64,000 nt of DNA from Castanea sativa (taxonomy: Eukaryota; Streptophyta; Magnoliopsida; Fagales; Fagaceae), in contig NC_134013.1 in NCBI RefSeq assembly GCF_040712315.1, forward strand, positions 80,048,001 through 80,112,000. Reading direction: 5' to 3'. A program made the position numbers and the translations under genes. Within the stretch, counting starts at the first letter, position 1. Every line of letters starts with the position of its first letter. Below, in pieces: positions 23,170 through 34,603 of this stretch. The notes beneath the pieces were generated by a model, which saw nothing but the letters and a program-made list of their open reading frames with translations, was not told the origin of the DNA and did no database searches.

Positions 23170-24006
23170 AGATTAACAGAGACAGACTGATCCTGCATCA
23201 AGATTAGCTATGTGGTCAAAGCGGGTGGAGAGAGATTAATAATTGTTGCAGCACCTGGATTATAATCGATGATTTTAACAATGACTGCTTCATTTGTGCA
23301 AGGTTGTGGCACACCCAGGTTAACATACCCAGTGCATTTGACCTCATATAATTGTCCGCATGCTGCCCCATTGTTCCATAATTCATCACCTACCCCAGCT
23401 ACGTAGTAACCTTAGTCTTGATTTCCAAAGCATGCAGAGGCTGTCAATAGCTAATAAAACATTATTAAAGCAAAGGTTAAGTTAATAGAGAGTTTCTCAA
23501 TTGATTTCTTAGTTATTTCATGGGAAGCAAACTCATTGCAATCACTCTAATGTTATAATAATTGACCCAACTAAAACAAGTGCAATAAACTAAGCAATTT
23601 CATGTAACAGTTATATCTATGTTCTTGAAGTTTGTGGCAACATGGATCGAAAAATCATTTGGGTTAAACATATTACACACTAGTGTGTATACACACAAGT
23701 ATGTAATAAGCACGACCCCAAATCATTGTATTGACCATTTCATCAATGCTACCATCGGCCTCTCCTTATACTTGTAATATTTTCTTCATCAACCTAAATG
23801 AAAGTCAATTGTTTGGGGGTAAAAACCATTTTGAACTGTAACATTCTATGAGATGTACCAATTAACTAAAATTGTTGCATATAAATATACTCACGAACAT
23901 AAGGACGGTTGAAAGTGGCAACCCCAGAATAAGTCCTTTCAACTGAGGCGAGACATATGGATATGGATATTGTCACCATTAACAAATAACGAATAATTAT
24001 ACCCAT
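23170..24006 (-). pseudogene. EG45-like / plant natriuretic peptide pseudogene
   Basis: Exon 1 (24006-23895, minus) codes a signal peptide (MGIIIRYLLMVTISISICLA) and the mature start SGVATFNRPYV. It ends at a GTGAGT donor. After a 453-bp intron (23893-23441, acceptor TTGACAG) exon 2 continues in frame: SACFGNQD, then LWNNGAACGQLYEVKC, VPQPC and VKIIDYNPG. This is the double-psi beta-barrel layout of secreted EG45-domain proteins. An in-frame TAA sits at 23412-23414. The usual cysteines of the VDYCPGC-type motif are replaced by Asn and Ala, and a frameshift near 23215 separates the C-terminal ANLDAGSV part. The family acts in the apoplast in ion and water balance; this copy is very unlikely to be functional. 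Confidence 0.8.
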
Positions 24007-24157
24007 ATTTCTTTTTAGTAAAAACTCTGCACCGATATTATAACACTTCTACTTTGTGATTTCAAGAAGTAGAGTTTCCTCCAATTTATAGCGGCGCCTT
24101 CAATTGTTATATGCCTTTTTTTTTATAGACTTGGAATGATTCAAATTTTCATTATTA

Positions 24158-24908
24158 CTAGCAATGGGCCCACGTGATGCATGGATAGTGTTGTAAGCTG
24201 CTATATGAGATGATTATATAGAATATTCCAAATATTTTAAAGTAATAAAATGAAGTAGTGTTGTTTTTGTTTAATTAATGATGTAAAAAAAATTTAGGGG
24301 ATGAAGAATGTAGACTATAGAGTAAATGTCATGTAAATTAGAAATTAGTTATTATGTAGTGTAACTAATAAGTTGATTGTATGTTTAATCATAGTTTTTT
24401 TATCTTCAATGCATTGGAGTTGGTATAAAAAATTTTGTTGTATCATGTTAATGTTTAGTTGGCTTATGGAAATATCATAGAAAATTTATGATCTCATGTT
24501 TATGTTATTGAAGTATGATAGTGGTAGGTTAAACACTTAGTAAAAATAGTAATATCCTATTAATATAATTTTATTATAATCCAAAATATGCAAAGAATGT
24601 GAGGTGGAAAGTTAAAAGAAAATTTCTTCTACAAAACACCACATGCAGGACTACATAATCTCCCACATGAGTTTTTGCTTTCTTATATAAAATTTAAATA
24701 TAAAAAAAACATATGAAATACTTCTAAATATATATGTAATGCACACCTATAGATTATTAATATGTGTATTTACTCTATTAGCACATTCAATGAACTAAAC
24801 ATAAATGCAAATTTTGATGAGGTGGAAGTCTAAATGTGAGGGTTACAAGGAATATGCTACTTGAAAAAACCTCATGCTCTCCCCATGAGGTCTCCACTTT
24901 TATATATA
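24158..24908 (-). mobile_element. Helitron-like element, minus strand
   Basis: On the minus strand the 3' end reads CCATGCATCACGTGGGCCC and then ATTGCTAG followed by T. That is a GC-rich hairpin about 10 nt before a CTAG terminus, as in Helitrons. The same hairpin-plus-CTRR arrangement, better preserved, is seen at 60735. The 5' end is inferred near 24908 (TATATATAAAAGTGGAGACC on the minus strand), where the next element's 3' end abuts. The interior is noncoding. Confidence 0.5.
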
Positions 24909-25072
24909 TTAGTGTGTGTTCTCGTGCATATGCACAAGTACAACTAAAAACAATCACAATTATACGGTTTAAAGTATACAGTTTTTCTAGAAGATGTTAA
25001 AATTATATATACATGGTATTAATTTACACTTTTTTTAAAACCATACATTTTTAAAATATGTAAAGGTTTCTC

Positions 25073-25120
<48 letters not shown>

Positions 25121-25277
25121 TTAGAATTTAATTGGTTTGACCACCGCACACCCTTATGCAATAGTCACTCCACAAGTATAAGTGCTTGCGGGGTGTATGG
25201 AGCAAGGGTCGAGATTCAAAGAATGTGCCACTTGACAAAACCTCTTGCTCTCCCCATGAGGTATCCACTATTATATA
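24909..25277 (-). mobile_element. Helitron-like element in head-to-tail array
   Basis: The minus-strand 3' end is GTGCATATGCAC, then GAGAACACACACTAA, followed by T, ending at 24909. The unit is about 369 bp and is followed by a second copy of the same end at 25278. Inside are a (TA)n run (about 25078-25118) and the front part of a SINE (25128-25215). Confidence 0.5.
25128..25215 (+). mobile_element. SINE fragment (5' part)
   Basis: Matches the start of the full SINE at 29763 (ACCGCACACC, CACTCCACAAGTATAAGT) and breaks off before the tail. Confidence 0.55.
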
Positions 25278-25438
25278 TATTAGTGTGTAGCCTCGTGCAT
25301 ATGCACGACTACAACTAAAAACAATCACAATTATACAGTTTAAATTATACAGTTTTTCTAGAAGATATTCAAATTATATATACATGGTATTAACCTACAC
25401 TTTTTTTAAACCATACATTTCTAAAATATGTGAAGGTA

Positions 25439-25495
<57 letters not shown>
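25278..25495 (-). mobile_element. Second copy of the Helitron-like 3' end
   Basis: The minus-strand 3' end is the perfect palindrome CGTGCATATGCACG followed 14 nt later by CTAA and T. About 210 bp of interior match 24909-25120 almost base for base, up to another (TA)n run at 25441-25495. Confidence 0.5.
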
Positions 25496-25499
<4 letters not shown>

Positions 25500-25592
25500 T
25501 GTGATCATTCCACAAGTATAAGTGTTTGCGAGGTGTGGGGGGTAAGGGCTGGGGTTCAAGTCTCCAAGAAGGAGCTTCACACACACATACAC
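25495..25592 (+). mobile_element. SINE fragment
   Basis: CATTCCACAAGTATAAGTG, a box B-like GGGGTTCAAGTCTCC at 25551 and GGAGCTTCACACACA align with the full copy at 29763. The A-rich tail is missing. Confidence 0.6.
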
Positions 25593-25990
25593 AAAAATTC
25601 ATTTGCCAAAAATTCATTTAATTGGTTTTAGACTCTTTGATTTTTGTACCAAATAATTCATTTGCCACAAAAATTAAAAATTTAAATGGACCTATGGTGA
25701 AAAATTAGACTCTAATTGAAATCTAATTTAGAATTATACATAATACATAATACACATGTTTTAAATTATACAAGAAATGTTATAAAAAAATTTATGCATA
25801 CCAAATACTAAAAAATATTCTCAAACTCATTATCAAGGTCATTACCAAACACTAGAAAATGAGATAGTTTTCCAAGAAATACTCTTTGAAAAATGAACCA
25901 TTTTTAAGAAAACGTTAATATTGAAACAAACAAATTGTTAGTTAACAGTGTACTAACAATGTAAGATTTATATTATATACTAAACAAATA

Positions 25991-26171
25991 TGAGTTTGGC
26001 TTACCTCTAGTACTTTTTTAACTGGAATCTCCTTTTATTTTAATAACAAATTGTCACATCATCCACTAACAAATAAAAGATAAAGATTAAAGCTCATTAC
26101 CACTTAATATTGTATATTTAAAGTAAAATGAGATGTTCAGTTGAAAAAGTATTAGAAATAAACCAAACTCA
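25991..26171. mobile_element. MITE with TGAGTTTGG ends
   Basis: The left arm TGAGTTTGGCTTACCTCTAG and the complement of the right arm TGAGTTTGGTTTATTTCTAA match over about 34 bases, ending in ACTTTTTTAACTG. Length 181 bp, no ORF. Outside it, ACAATGTAAGATTTA occurs at about 25958 and again at 26214. Confidence 0.7.
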
Positions 26172-26576
26172 ACAAATCTATATGATTTAATTTGTACATA
26201 TTTACTTAGTCTACAATGTAAGATTTACATTGATAGTGTAATGTAAACCTATAATTATCCAGTTTTCAATATTTCTGCCCACTATCTCGCTAACCACAAT
26301 CTACCATTAAAATTATAATATTATTGGGAATTTATGTTACCTCACTCAGGTGTGAAAAGATAAAATTAGACTATTGATCTTTTTACTTTTTTGAGGAATG
26401 ATAAAATTAGATTATACTAATCTGCCAAATTAGGGTGTTTTGCTATTGATGAGTACGTACAGGAGATTCCAAACTCTAAAGATGTAATGATGATAACATG
26501 ACAATGAATTTTTTTTTTTTTTTTTTTTAAGATGACAATGATTGAATCAAACATGTTGAACGAATATGCGGATAAA

Positions 26577-26900
26577 TAGTTAATTTTCAACAACAAAAAT
26601 CCTACTAAAAATTGTCTTTAGATGTGAGGTTAAAGGATATGATAATGTCATGACGATGATATATATGATGATTCCAATATACTCAAATAGTCTAATGCGA
26701 CGTGCAACTTGGAATCAACTAGTGTCCTTTTCCCATTATTAAGCTTTTTTTTTTTTTTTTTTTAAATTAGTGTTTGGGGACCAAATAATAGAAAATTTTC
26801 CCAGATTCTGAGGTAGGCATCATGTTGCAATTGTCAATTTAAAATTTTGAACAGCCGAATTGTCTTCCTAATAATAAGATTATTAAATTTATGGTCTAGT
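26577..26900 (+). repeat. Dispersed duplication block, copy B
   Basis: Single-unit counterpart of 20889-21418, with a long T run (about 26747-26763) in place of the CTTTTTTATTTATAG stretch. The TAGGCATCATGTTGCAA and ACAGCCGAA(C/T)TGTCTTCCTA words confirm the match. Confidence 0.75.
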
Positions 26901-27086
26901 TTTCTATGGCATTGTTATCCATCGTTTTCATTTTAAGAATAATCAAACCAACAGCCAAAAGATCTTTCATTTTTATATATATTTGGGTAAAATGCAAATG
27001 ACCCAGTCAAAAATGGAGTTGCAATATATTTATTTTGTGATACTTCCTTTCCCTATACTTAGTTTCATGAGCCATTTTCGCTTAAC

Positions 27087-27252
27087 AATAATGCTAGTAT
27101 CATATAGATACACATTTTGCCACAATTGTCTTATGTAATAGACTATGAGTGATGGAGAAAAAATTGTAAGTCTATATAATAATAATAGATAGTCAATCAT
27201 AGTCTGTCACGTAAGACAGTTGTGGCAAAGAGTGTGTGGTATTAGCATTATT
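27087..27252. mobile_element. MITE with long inverted ends
   Basis: AATAATGCTAGTATCA on the left pairs with TGGTATTAGCATTATT on the right. Further inside, GCCACAATTGTCTTA pairs with TAAGACAGTTGTGGC and AGACTATGA with TCATAGTCT. Nearly the whole 166 bp can fold into a hairpin. Confidence 0.8.
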
Positions 27253-27289
27253 GTAACTAGTGATTTTGTAATAAAAAATTTTAACTAAA

Positions 27290-27487
27290 AAAAAAACTTT
27301 TTAGTGTTTAGAGGGTTTGACAATACAATTATAAAAAATTTACAATTTATTATACTTTTTTAATAACCAAAGTCACCAAAACGTATTCACCCAAAATAGA
27401 GTTATAAAAATAAAAATAATTAAAATAATTAAAAAAAAAAAAAAAACAATGATTCATCAACCTAAAGTGAAGTTGAAAAAATAATAA

Positions 27488-27536
<49 letters not shown>

Positions 27537-27948
27537 CTCATATTTTCAGGAGAGAATGTGAGAGAGAATAAAAATTTATAGAAAATAAGATGAAAATAAA
27601 AAATTTAGAAACATATATAGTAATAAACACTAAATTATCTAAGTCATGTTATATGATAGAATAATATTATATTGTTATATACTATCTCTATAATGCAACA
27701 AAATGACATCTATGAAATCAATGAAAACTTAACAACAAAAAACTAAATCACATCAACCCAAATAGAGTTCTAAAGAACACAAAAATTAATCAACATAAAG
27801 TAGAGATGCAAGATTAAAAAAAAAATCCACCAAAAAATTTATAAAAAAAATTAGGAGAGAAAGAGAAAGAAATAGAATTTTTGTGTGCAAGAATTATTGA
27901 TAGAATGAGAGAGAGAATTGCAAATTTATAGTAAAAGGGTAGGAATAA
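27290..27948 (+). repeat. Old repeat family A, copy 2, left part
   Basis: Landmarks CCCAAAATAGAGTT, CAATGATTCATCAA, a (GA)n run at about 27496-27533 and ATTATCTAAGTCATGTTAT match copy 1. Within the unit the phrase about 'AATAGAGTT...AATCAACATAAAGTAGAG' repeats twice. Confidence 0.65.
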
Positions 27949-28974
27949 ATAGCGGCAGCTCTAGGATTTTGTTTTAGGGGGGTCAGCAATGGTGGAGCTA
28001 AAAATTTAATATGGGAGCAAGTAAAAAATAAAAATAAAAAATTTATATGCGCAACTTCCATATTATATATATATCATACAATAATCTAAAATAGTATTCT
28101 AAATATAATTTAGTATAAATATCAGTAAGAAAACAACCATTGAATGCATAAAAATTATAATTAAATAACTAATAATATACATGGTCAGTCTTTTGGAGTC
28201 AAACTGATAGTAAATGTGAAACTAAAAAGAATATAAAAATAGTAACTAATATAAGTTTTAACTTTGGAAGTGTATGACTTCTTAACCATACATGTGGTCA
28301 GTCTCGAAATTGGAGCAAATACTAAAAGACTTTTTGGATTTGGAGATTTAAAGAGCATTTATCAAATTACTTGATCAAATAGAGAGAAAAATTAAGAAAA
28401 CATAGAAGGGAAAAAGAAAGATAGAGAGAATGAGAAAAGAATCACAGATATAAATACAGATCTGTTGGTTGTAACAATTGTGTACTTTTTTCTTGATGAA
28501 GAAAAAAAGTGCAAGAGAAAACAACTTTATTCTGATGTCAATGGAAAAATAATCCAAAATCTTGGAAAAAAAATGTTTTTTTTTTTAACAAATGAGCAAA
28601 AATTTTAAACATTTTTTTCTTTCTTATAAAATTAAATATTTAAGAGTAGTACTATTGGCACAACACTTTCACAACAAAATCTAGGTAGCAAGTTATTAAA
28701 AGTAGGAAAAAATAATGTTAGTCGTGGGTCCTGATAAAAACTAGTTACAACTTGCCACTTAACCTTTATTGTTAAATTATTATGAAAATATTGTGAAAGT
28801 AGCATTAAAATAATCATATTCATACTTATATCAGCTAGGTTTAAACAAAATTTAGGGTCAAGGGGTTCAAAATTTTATTTCAGGGACGAAAATTTTTTAT
28901 TAAAATTATATATATGATTATGGCCAGGTCAGGGGTTCATTTGAATCCCCTGGCCTTAAGGTAAAGCCCCCCCC
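27949..28974. mobile_element. Unclassified 1.0-kb insertion with 9-bp duplication
   Basis: Copy 1 of repeat family A is continuous at this point. Here the repeat is interrupted by 1026 bp flanked by TAGGAATAA on both sides (27940-27948 and 28975-28983). A 9-bp duplication suggests a Mutator-type element, but no convincing terminal inverted repeat is visible. The right end holds a palindrome, CAGGGGTTCATTTGAATCCCCTG-like, followed by a C8 run. Confidence 0.65.
28646..28818. mobile_element. Degenerate MITE nested in the 1.0-kb insertion
   Basis: Left arm GTACTATTGGCACAACACTTTCACAA and, reversed, the right arm TTGTGAAAGTAGCATT. Interior GCAAGTTATTA and ACTTGCCACTTAA also pair imperfectly. A related arm (AATATTTTCATAACACTTTCACAA) occurs near 52000. 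Confidence 0.5.
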
Positions 28975-29225
28975 TAGGAATAAGAAAAGTCAACAATAAA
29001 AAAAGATGAAGGGATGCAAGAAGAGTGCTATTAAAGTAGATGGTACTTGAGAGATGAAAAGGTAAAATAGAGAGGAAATGTTGGAGGAATTGTACCAATA
29101 AGTTGGGAATTAATAAGAAGAAAAAGAATTAATAATAAGTGAGAGAGAGTTAAAAATAGGTGTAAACAAAAGCGTATGAATAATATATGCTACGCTTTAG
29201 CTTTAAATATATATATATTTATATA
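28975..29225 (+). repeat. Old repeat family A, copy 2, right part
   Basis: Resumes with TAGGAATAAGAAAAGTCAA, matching TAAGAATAAGAAAAGCCAA at about 12720 in copy 1, and ends in a (TA)n tract. Confidence 0.6.
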
Positions 29226-29762
29226 TATATATATTTTAATGGAGTGATGATGGGTAAGTATTAATATGGCCTACTCACCTCCTCAGAAAGATTTGACTAA
29301 AGAAACTTTTCTACTTCTACCCCGAGGGCTAGGAGAGACAGTAACGATCTCACAATCACTTGCATAAGAGAGGAACACCATTTTGTCAGAAGAAAAATCT
29401 TAATCACCTAGCCACATTGTTCAAAGAAGTATTAAACTCATACATGATCAAATCAGTGACCACTAACTGGCTTAATCATCCATGATCGAATTAGTGGTCA
29501 TCAAAAAAATTCAACAATTGGTTTTCAAGTGTGAGACAATGCTTTTGATTTTGTGTGTCCTGTGAAATATGACGAGTCCCATTCCATACGCTAGAAAACT
29601 TTTCAGGATGCTTTAAATGGTAGAGGAAAATTAAGGCAATTGGGCCAAAACTGAAAAGTCTCAAAACCCATTATTATGGATGATACGTGTGTCACAATTT
29701 AAGAACACGTACCACATACCAATATGGCACCCACGTCTCTCAATTTTAATCCCAAACAAACA

Positions 29763-29923
29763 CCACCGCACACCTTGGTGCGATGGTCACTCCACAAGTA
29801 TAAAATACTTGTGGAGTGTTGGGGGCAAGAACTGGAGTTCAAGTCTTCAGGAGGGAGCTTCACACACATATACACTTAGATTAGACTAGAGTAGAAATTC
29901 TATCTTGTATCAAAAAAAAAAAA
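29763..29923 (+). mobile_element. Full-length SINE with perfect target duplication
   Basis: A 161-bp element flanked by CCCAAACAAACA at 29751-29762 and 29924-29935. It has a box A-like GGTGCGATGGTCAC at about 29776, a box B-like GGAGTTCAAGTCTTC at about 29833, a TAGATTAGACTAGAGTAGAAATTC segment and a terminal A12 tail. This is the structure of a tRNA-derived plant SINE transcribed by RNA polymerase III and moved by LINE enzymes. Related copies are at 25128, 25495 and 54611. Confidence 0.85.
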
Positions 29924-29935
29924 CCCAAACAAACA

Positions 29936-31163
29936 ATTTAATTATGAGGTATGTCATTGGCTGTCCTTACGCACTCATTAAGGGTTTAAAAACAGACCTC
30001 ATTTGCCTTCAAAAGTATAAACAAATATTTATTTAAAGATAAAATATAGTTATAACCTTACTCAATATCTTTTTATTAGAGGTAAATTTTGATAAATCTA
30101 TCATTGAATTCCATCTTCTTTTTATATCCTTCGTGTTTATAAAATTTTTAAAAAATTAAAGATCAATAACTATGTCATTAATAAATTGTTTAAATTACTA
30201 ATTTTTGTAAGTAAAATTTATTCATAAAATATAAGCTTATAAATTATATAGTAAATGATATTTGATTGACACAAAATTTGACATATATATTAAGAGTGTA
30301 AAAATCATGCAATTCTGTTGTTAGATTTTTAAAATATGTAGTAATGTCTATTTTATTAAAAAATGTTGTAAGTAACCTTAGGCTACGACTAGTTTTGTAG
30401 TTAAATTTTGTCTTTTATTGTAAAAAGGCAATTTATTTTATAATTCCATATTAATTAATGCATTAAAACACTCATTAACTAGACCCATAATTATATTTAG
30501 CACTCTAAATTGAGATGGGGGTACTTGTAAAACATAGCATTTCTTTTTATAGGTGGGGGAGGAATCACAACAAGAATTTCAACTAAACAAGAGCGGTAAA
30601 TCATCAATCTTTCCTGATGTAGGACTTGCAGGGAACAAACACATACTATTTCTAAGTTTTAACCAAAAAAATCTACTAAACACATGCTAGCTTTGACCAG
30701 TTATCTTCTTTATCTCTCTTCTTCTTCTTTTTTATCTTGGGTTTGAACACTACTCACTAGCCTATCTTTGTTTTGGTGTTATCTTATTAAAATCAATGTC
30801 ATAGCAAAAAAAGCCATTCCTTCTTACAACCTTTTCGCAAGCCTCATACTCATTCTAATCTAATGCAGACAAAATTTGGATGTGAACTGAGAATCAGAAT
30901 AACGTATGAAACAAACACATGCGCCTAATAATTATAAACCCTGCACACCAAGTTGATTTTACAACTCCAAATTAAAGTCAAGACTTTCTTTTGTTTGTTT
31001 GATAGGTACAACTCAGGCAAAGCAAAACTTTTTGGGACCTCTCTCTCTCTCTCAATACACAGAGACTTGTTTAAGCAAATACAATATAGATATGGTTTAA
31101 GTTTCAACAGTAAGATAATATTGCTTATTATTTTTGCTATTGGATATGGGAGATTATTGATAA
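29936..31163. other. AT-rich intergenic DNA
   Basis: No gene, RNA gene or clear element is seen. A short (CT)n run occurs at about 31041-31053. Confidence 0.5.
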
Positions 31164-31168
31164 ATAAG

Positions 31169-32003
31169 TGTACATTTTTAGACCCTTTAAACACAACCAG
31201 ATTAACCTAGTTATTTAGCCAAGTGATTAGCTTAGGTAAATTATGCAGATCTAGGTTAACACATATAAATAATATCATTGTAAGGTGTGGAAAATAAAGA
31301 ACACAACAATATAATAACCTAGGAAAACCAAACCGGTAAAAAACCTGGGGAGGATTTAACCTAACTATCCTCAAGGTAAACTGAATCCACTGTGAAAGAA
31401 TTGAAGTTTACGTAATAGCGACTTAGACTACCAACATCCTATTGCTACCTCAAGTAGAAAACTTACTACCACAACCACGTGACAGCTCCAAGTCCACAGA
31501 CTACTTCTTTCTTGAATTCCCAGCAAACACAAACACTCCCGCTTGTATATCTTTAAGCTCTTGAATCTGCAACTGAATTGATCACCAAGCTCTTGACATC
31601 AATCTAGATCTTGATAACCCTAAGTGTATGTGAAGGCAAACACCTCTAGACTTCACAAAACATTCATACACACAGCATAAAGAGCATCCTTAAAACGTGG
31701 CTAGGGTTTTCCCTTTTATACCTAGGACAAAAAATAAAACCCTACACGTAAAACGGGCTTGGGCTGAATTGGAAAATTCTATAGAAAAACAATCTGCACG
31801 AGCTTCGATCAATTGAGTCTAATTTTCGATCAATCGAGTCAGGCAGATTTATACAGTAAATCTTGCAGACACTTGATTCCAACTTTACAACTTAAACATA
31901 GTTTGAGCAAGTCTAAAACAAGACAAAACATTTTGATCATGGTTTGCCAACATTACAAAATGAAATTCTAATACATTTAAACATAAAGTCTTGGAACCCA
32001 ACA
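31169..32003 (-). repeat. 3' LTR of element 2
   Basis: 835 bp. On the plus strand it runs from TGTACATTTTTAGACC to GAACCCAACA. It keeps a stretch near 31482-31500 (GTGACAGCTCCAAGTCCACA) missing from the other LTR. Contains two CGATCAAT(C/T)GAG(T)-type words near 31806-31840. Confidence 0.88.
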
Positions 32004-32018
32004 AACTCCCCCTTTTGC
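32004..32018 (-). promoter_or_regulatory. Polypurine tract of element 2
   Basis: On the minus strand GCAAAAGGGGGAGTT ends exactly at the TG of the 3' LTR. Confidence 0.85.
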
Positions 32019-34603
32019 AATCCGTGACAGAACATAAACTTAAACAAAAATACTCAAAGCTACAAAAACAGCCCGTTACAAAACATTGCCCAACAAAAAA
32101 ACAAATTCAACCTAACTAATATCTATCAGTTGCAAGTGTAGACAGCAGCACGACTGAATCAACTTGTATATTCCTGTAATACTTAACAAACACATAAACG
32201 CATGTGTAAATAGAAAGACATAAAAACAGTAAATCAACAAATATGCAAACTAACTCTCCCCCTAAGTTAGATATATCAAAAAAAAAATTCTCCCCTTTTC
32301 AAAAACAATTTCATCTCCCCCTAAACAAAACATACTTGTATTTTCCACACATATTCCCACATTTCATCTAAAACTCCCCATTTTTGTCACGTATTGACAA
32401 AGATAACTCAAATAAAGAGTAAACAGAAAACATACGCAACAAAAGTCAAGAGAAAATAGAGAATCAAGGAAACAAATGAATCCGACTCTATAGAGAATAG
32501 AGGCAACTTCCCCTATGAAGAGCAACAACTCCCCCTAAGAACAACAAAGGTTAAAAAAAAAAACTTTTCTCCCCCTATAAAAATAGGAAAAACAAAACAA
32601 GTTTTGGGAAAAAACAGTTTTAGGGAAAACATAGGGGGTGGGTACTATAAAGACACAAAACCAAACTTAAAAACTAAGTTAAGGATACACATGAAAAAAA
32701 TATTCTCTATTTTAATAAATGCAAACTTAACACAATGTGACCCATAAACAAATAGTGTTTGACTCAAATCAAGTAGAGAAAATATTTGCACATTGATTAT
32801 CCAATATATCTCTTAAGAAAAATATTTTTTGCAATTCACACATAAAAAAATAGTATATACTAAAAGTATATAACTCAAAAATTAATTAATCAATCAATTT
32901 TTAAATCAAGTTGAGTTCCCAATTTAGCAAAGTGTATGCATGTTATGTGTGAAAACAATGAGAGATATGACTGCAAAACTGCAAGATGGATACAAAAAAA
33001 CAATGCAATGCATGTGAATCCTAAACATAAATGATGCATGAAAAAAAATTGGTCAAAAACTTAGAAACTAAAAATTTTTCAGTTTCGATCGATCGAGCAT
33101 CGATCGAATACCAATCGAGTCAGGCAGAAGCTAACCAAAAATTTTAACGCATTTTCAATCGGTCAAAAAACACCCTCAATCTATCGAATTTCTGAAAAAC
33201 AGAATTTTTTTATAAAAAAAAACAGCAAAAGATTTTGCAGAAACCACTCAAACCAAGTTATTTCATGGATGAAATACATGAGAATGAGTTTAAAAAAATT
33301 TTAAAAACGCATGAATTCAACCCAGATCTTCCAAAAACAAGATTTTCACACTTTTTGTCTCCAAAACTCAAACATTAAACACATTTTGCATCAAAATCAA
33401 GGAATGCATAATTTTGGATGGCCAAACCAAATTCACACACAATTTCATGTACAAAGCTTAACAAAAAATAACTTGTGAAGTGTGTGCAACTAATAAAAGC
33501 ATGAGATACATGTGAGGTGATAAGTAGATAATAATCAATCACAATTTTTACAAAACTCATCACACAAATCTGAAGGAAACTATCACTTAAAGAATTACAT
33601 CATATAACTCTCATATCTCCTAGAATAGAAGCTTGCAATCGTGTAAGTTTCTTATTTTGCCTCATAATGTATACACCAATTTTATTTTATTTGAAACTTA
33701 TTAAAATAGCCAAGATAATGTACGCACCAATTTTATTTGATTGAATTCATTATAATCCAATAATGTACGTACTAATTTTAGCATTTAAACCGAGACTACA
33801 CCTTATGTTCTTTTTGTGCATGTGCTACACTTTCTCGAGCACAAAATCTTACAATATGCACTAAGGTGTTCATGTTGGGCTAGTAAACAGTGGTGAGATG
33901 GTTATTTATGCCTTTCTCATTAAGTTCAAGTCCAACAATCAAAAGCATGTGACTTCAAGATTAAGATCAAGTGATCAAATACTATAAACATCTCCCACAC
34001 AACATGCACTACAAAACTCAAACTAGTAAAGTGCAAAAAAAGAAAAAAACTCATCCAAGCTAAACAAGGTACATAAACATGTTATGTAAAAATAATATGG
34101 CCAACCTTGATTACAAATCCATGATATGTAATATAAAACACAAAAATCTTTTTGGTTTAAAAAAAATTTACGACCAAAAACAAAATGCACACATTATGCT
34201 AAATGAACAGTGCAAAAATATGCATGATAATGCTTAACTAAGCTATAAAGGGTACACAAACAAGAATTATCAATTTCTTAATTAACCCATGAATACATGT
34301 GCAAACTAGTACATACTCACACAAAAAACAGAAGTAGCTTAACACTTATATAACACATACTATTTAAGTTTCTCTACAATGTCAAGTATGTCCTAAGTCA
34401 AGAGAGATATCATAATTCATGCAATCCTCAAGAAAAATAAAACTAGACACAAAATAAAAATAATTTTGTCTTTTTGAAATTTTTCAATGTTTTTGGATTT
34501 TTGAATAATCAAAACAACCTAAAAAAATAAAACAACAAAAAACTAAAAGAAAACATGTCCACAATTAATTGAAAGAATTAAATCAAAGACAAGTAAACAA
34601 CAC
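32019..34603 (-). other. Noncoding interior of element 2
   Basis: No protease, integrase, RT or RNase H is found in any frame. From 32004 to about 32575 there are about eight further GGGGAG/GGGGGAG purine tracts on the minus strand. Near 33085-33190 there is a cluster of CGATCGATCGAG-type palindromes like those in the LTRs. Confidence 0.7.

Noticed and set aside
25531..25565. tRNA gene (box A/B-like match)
   Set aside because: No cloverleaf or acceptor stem; the GGTTCAAGTCTCC word belongs to a SINE.
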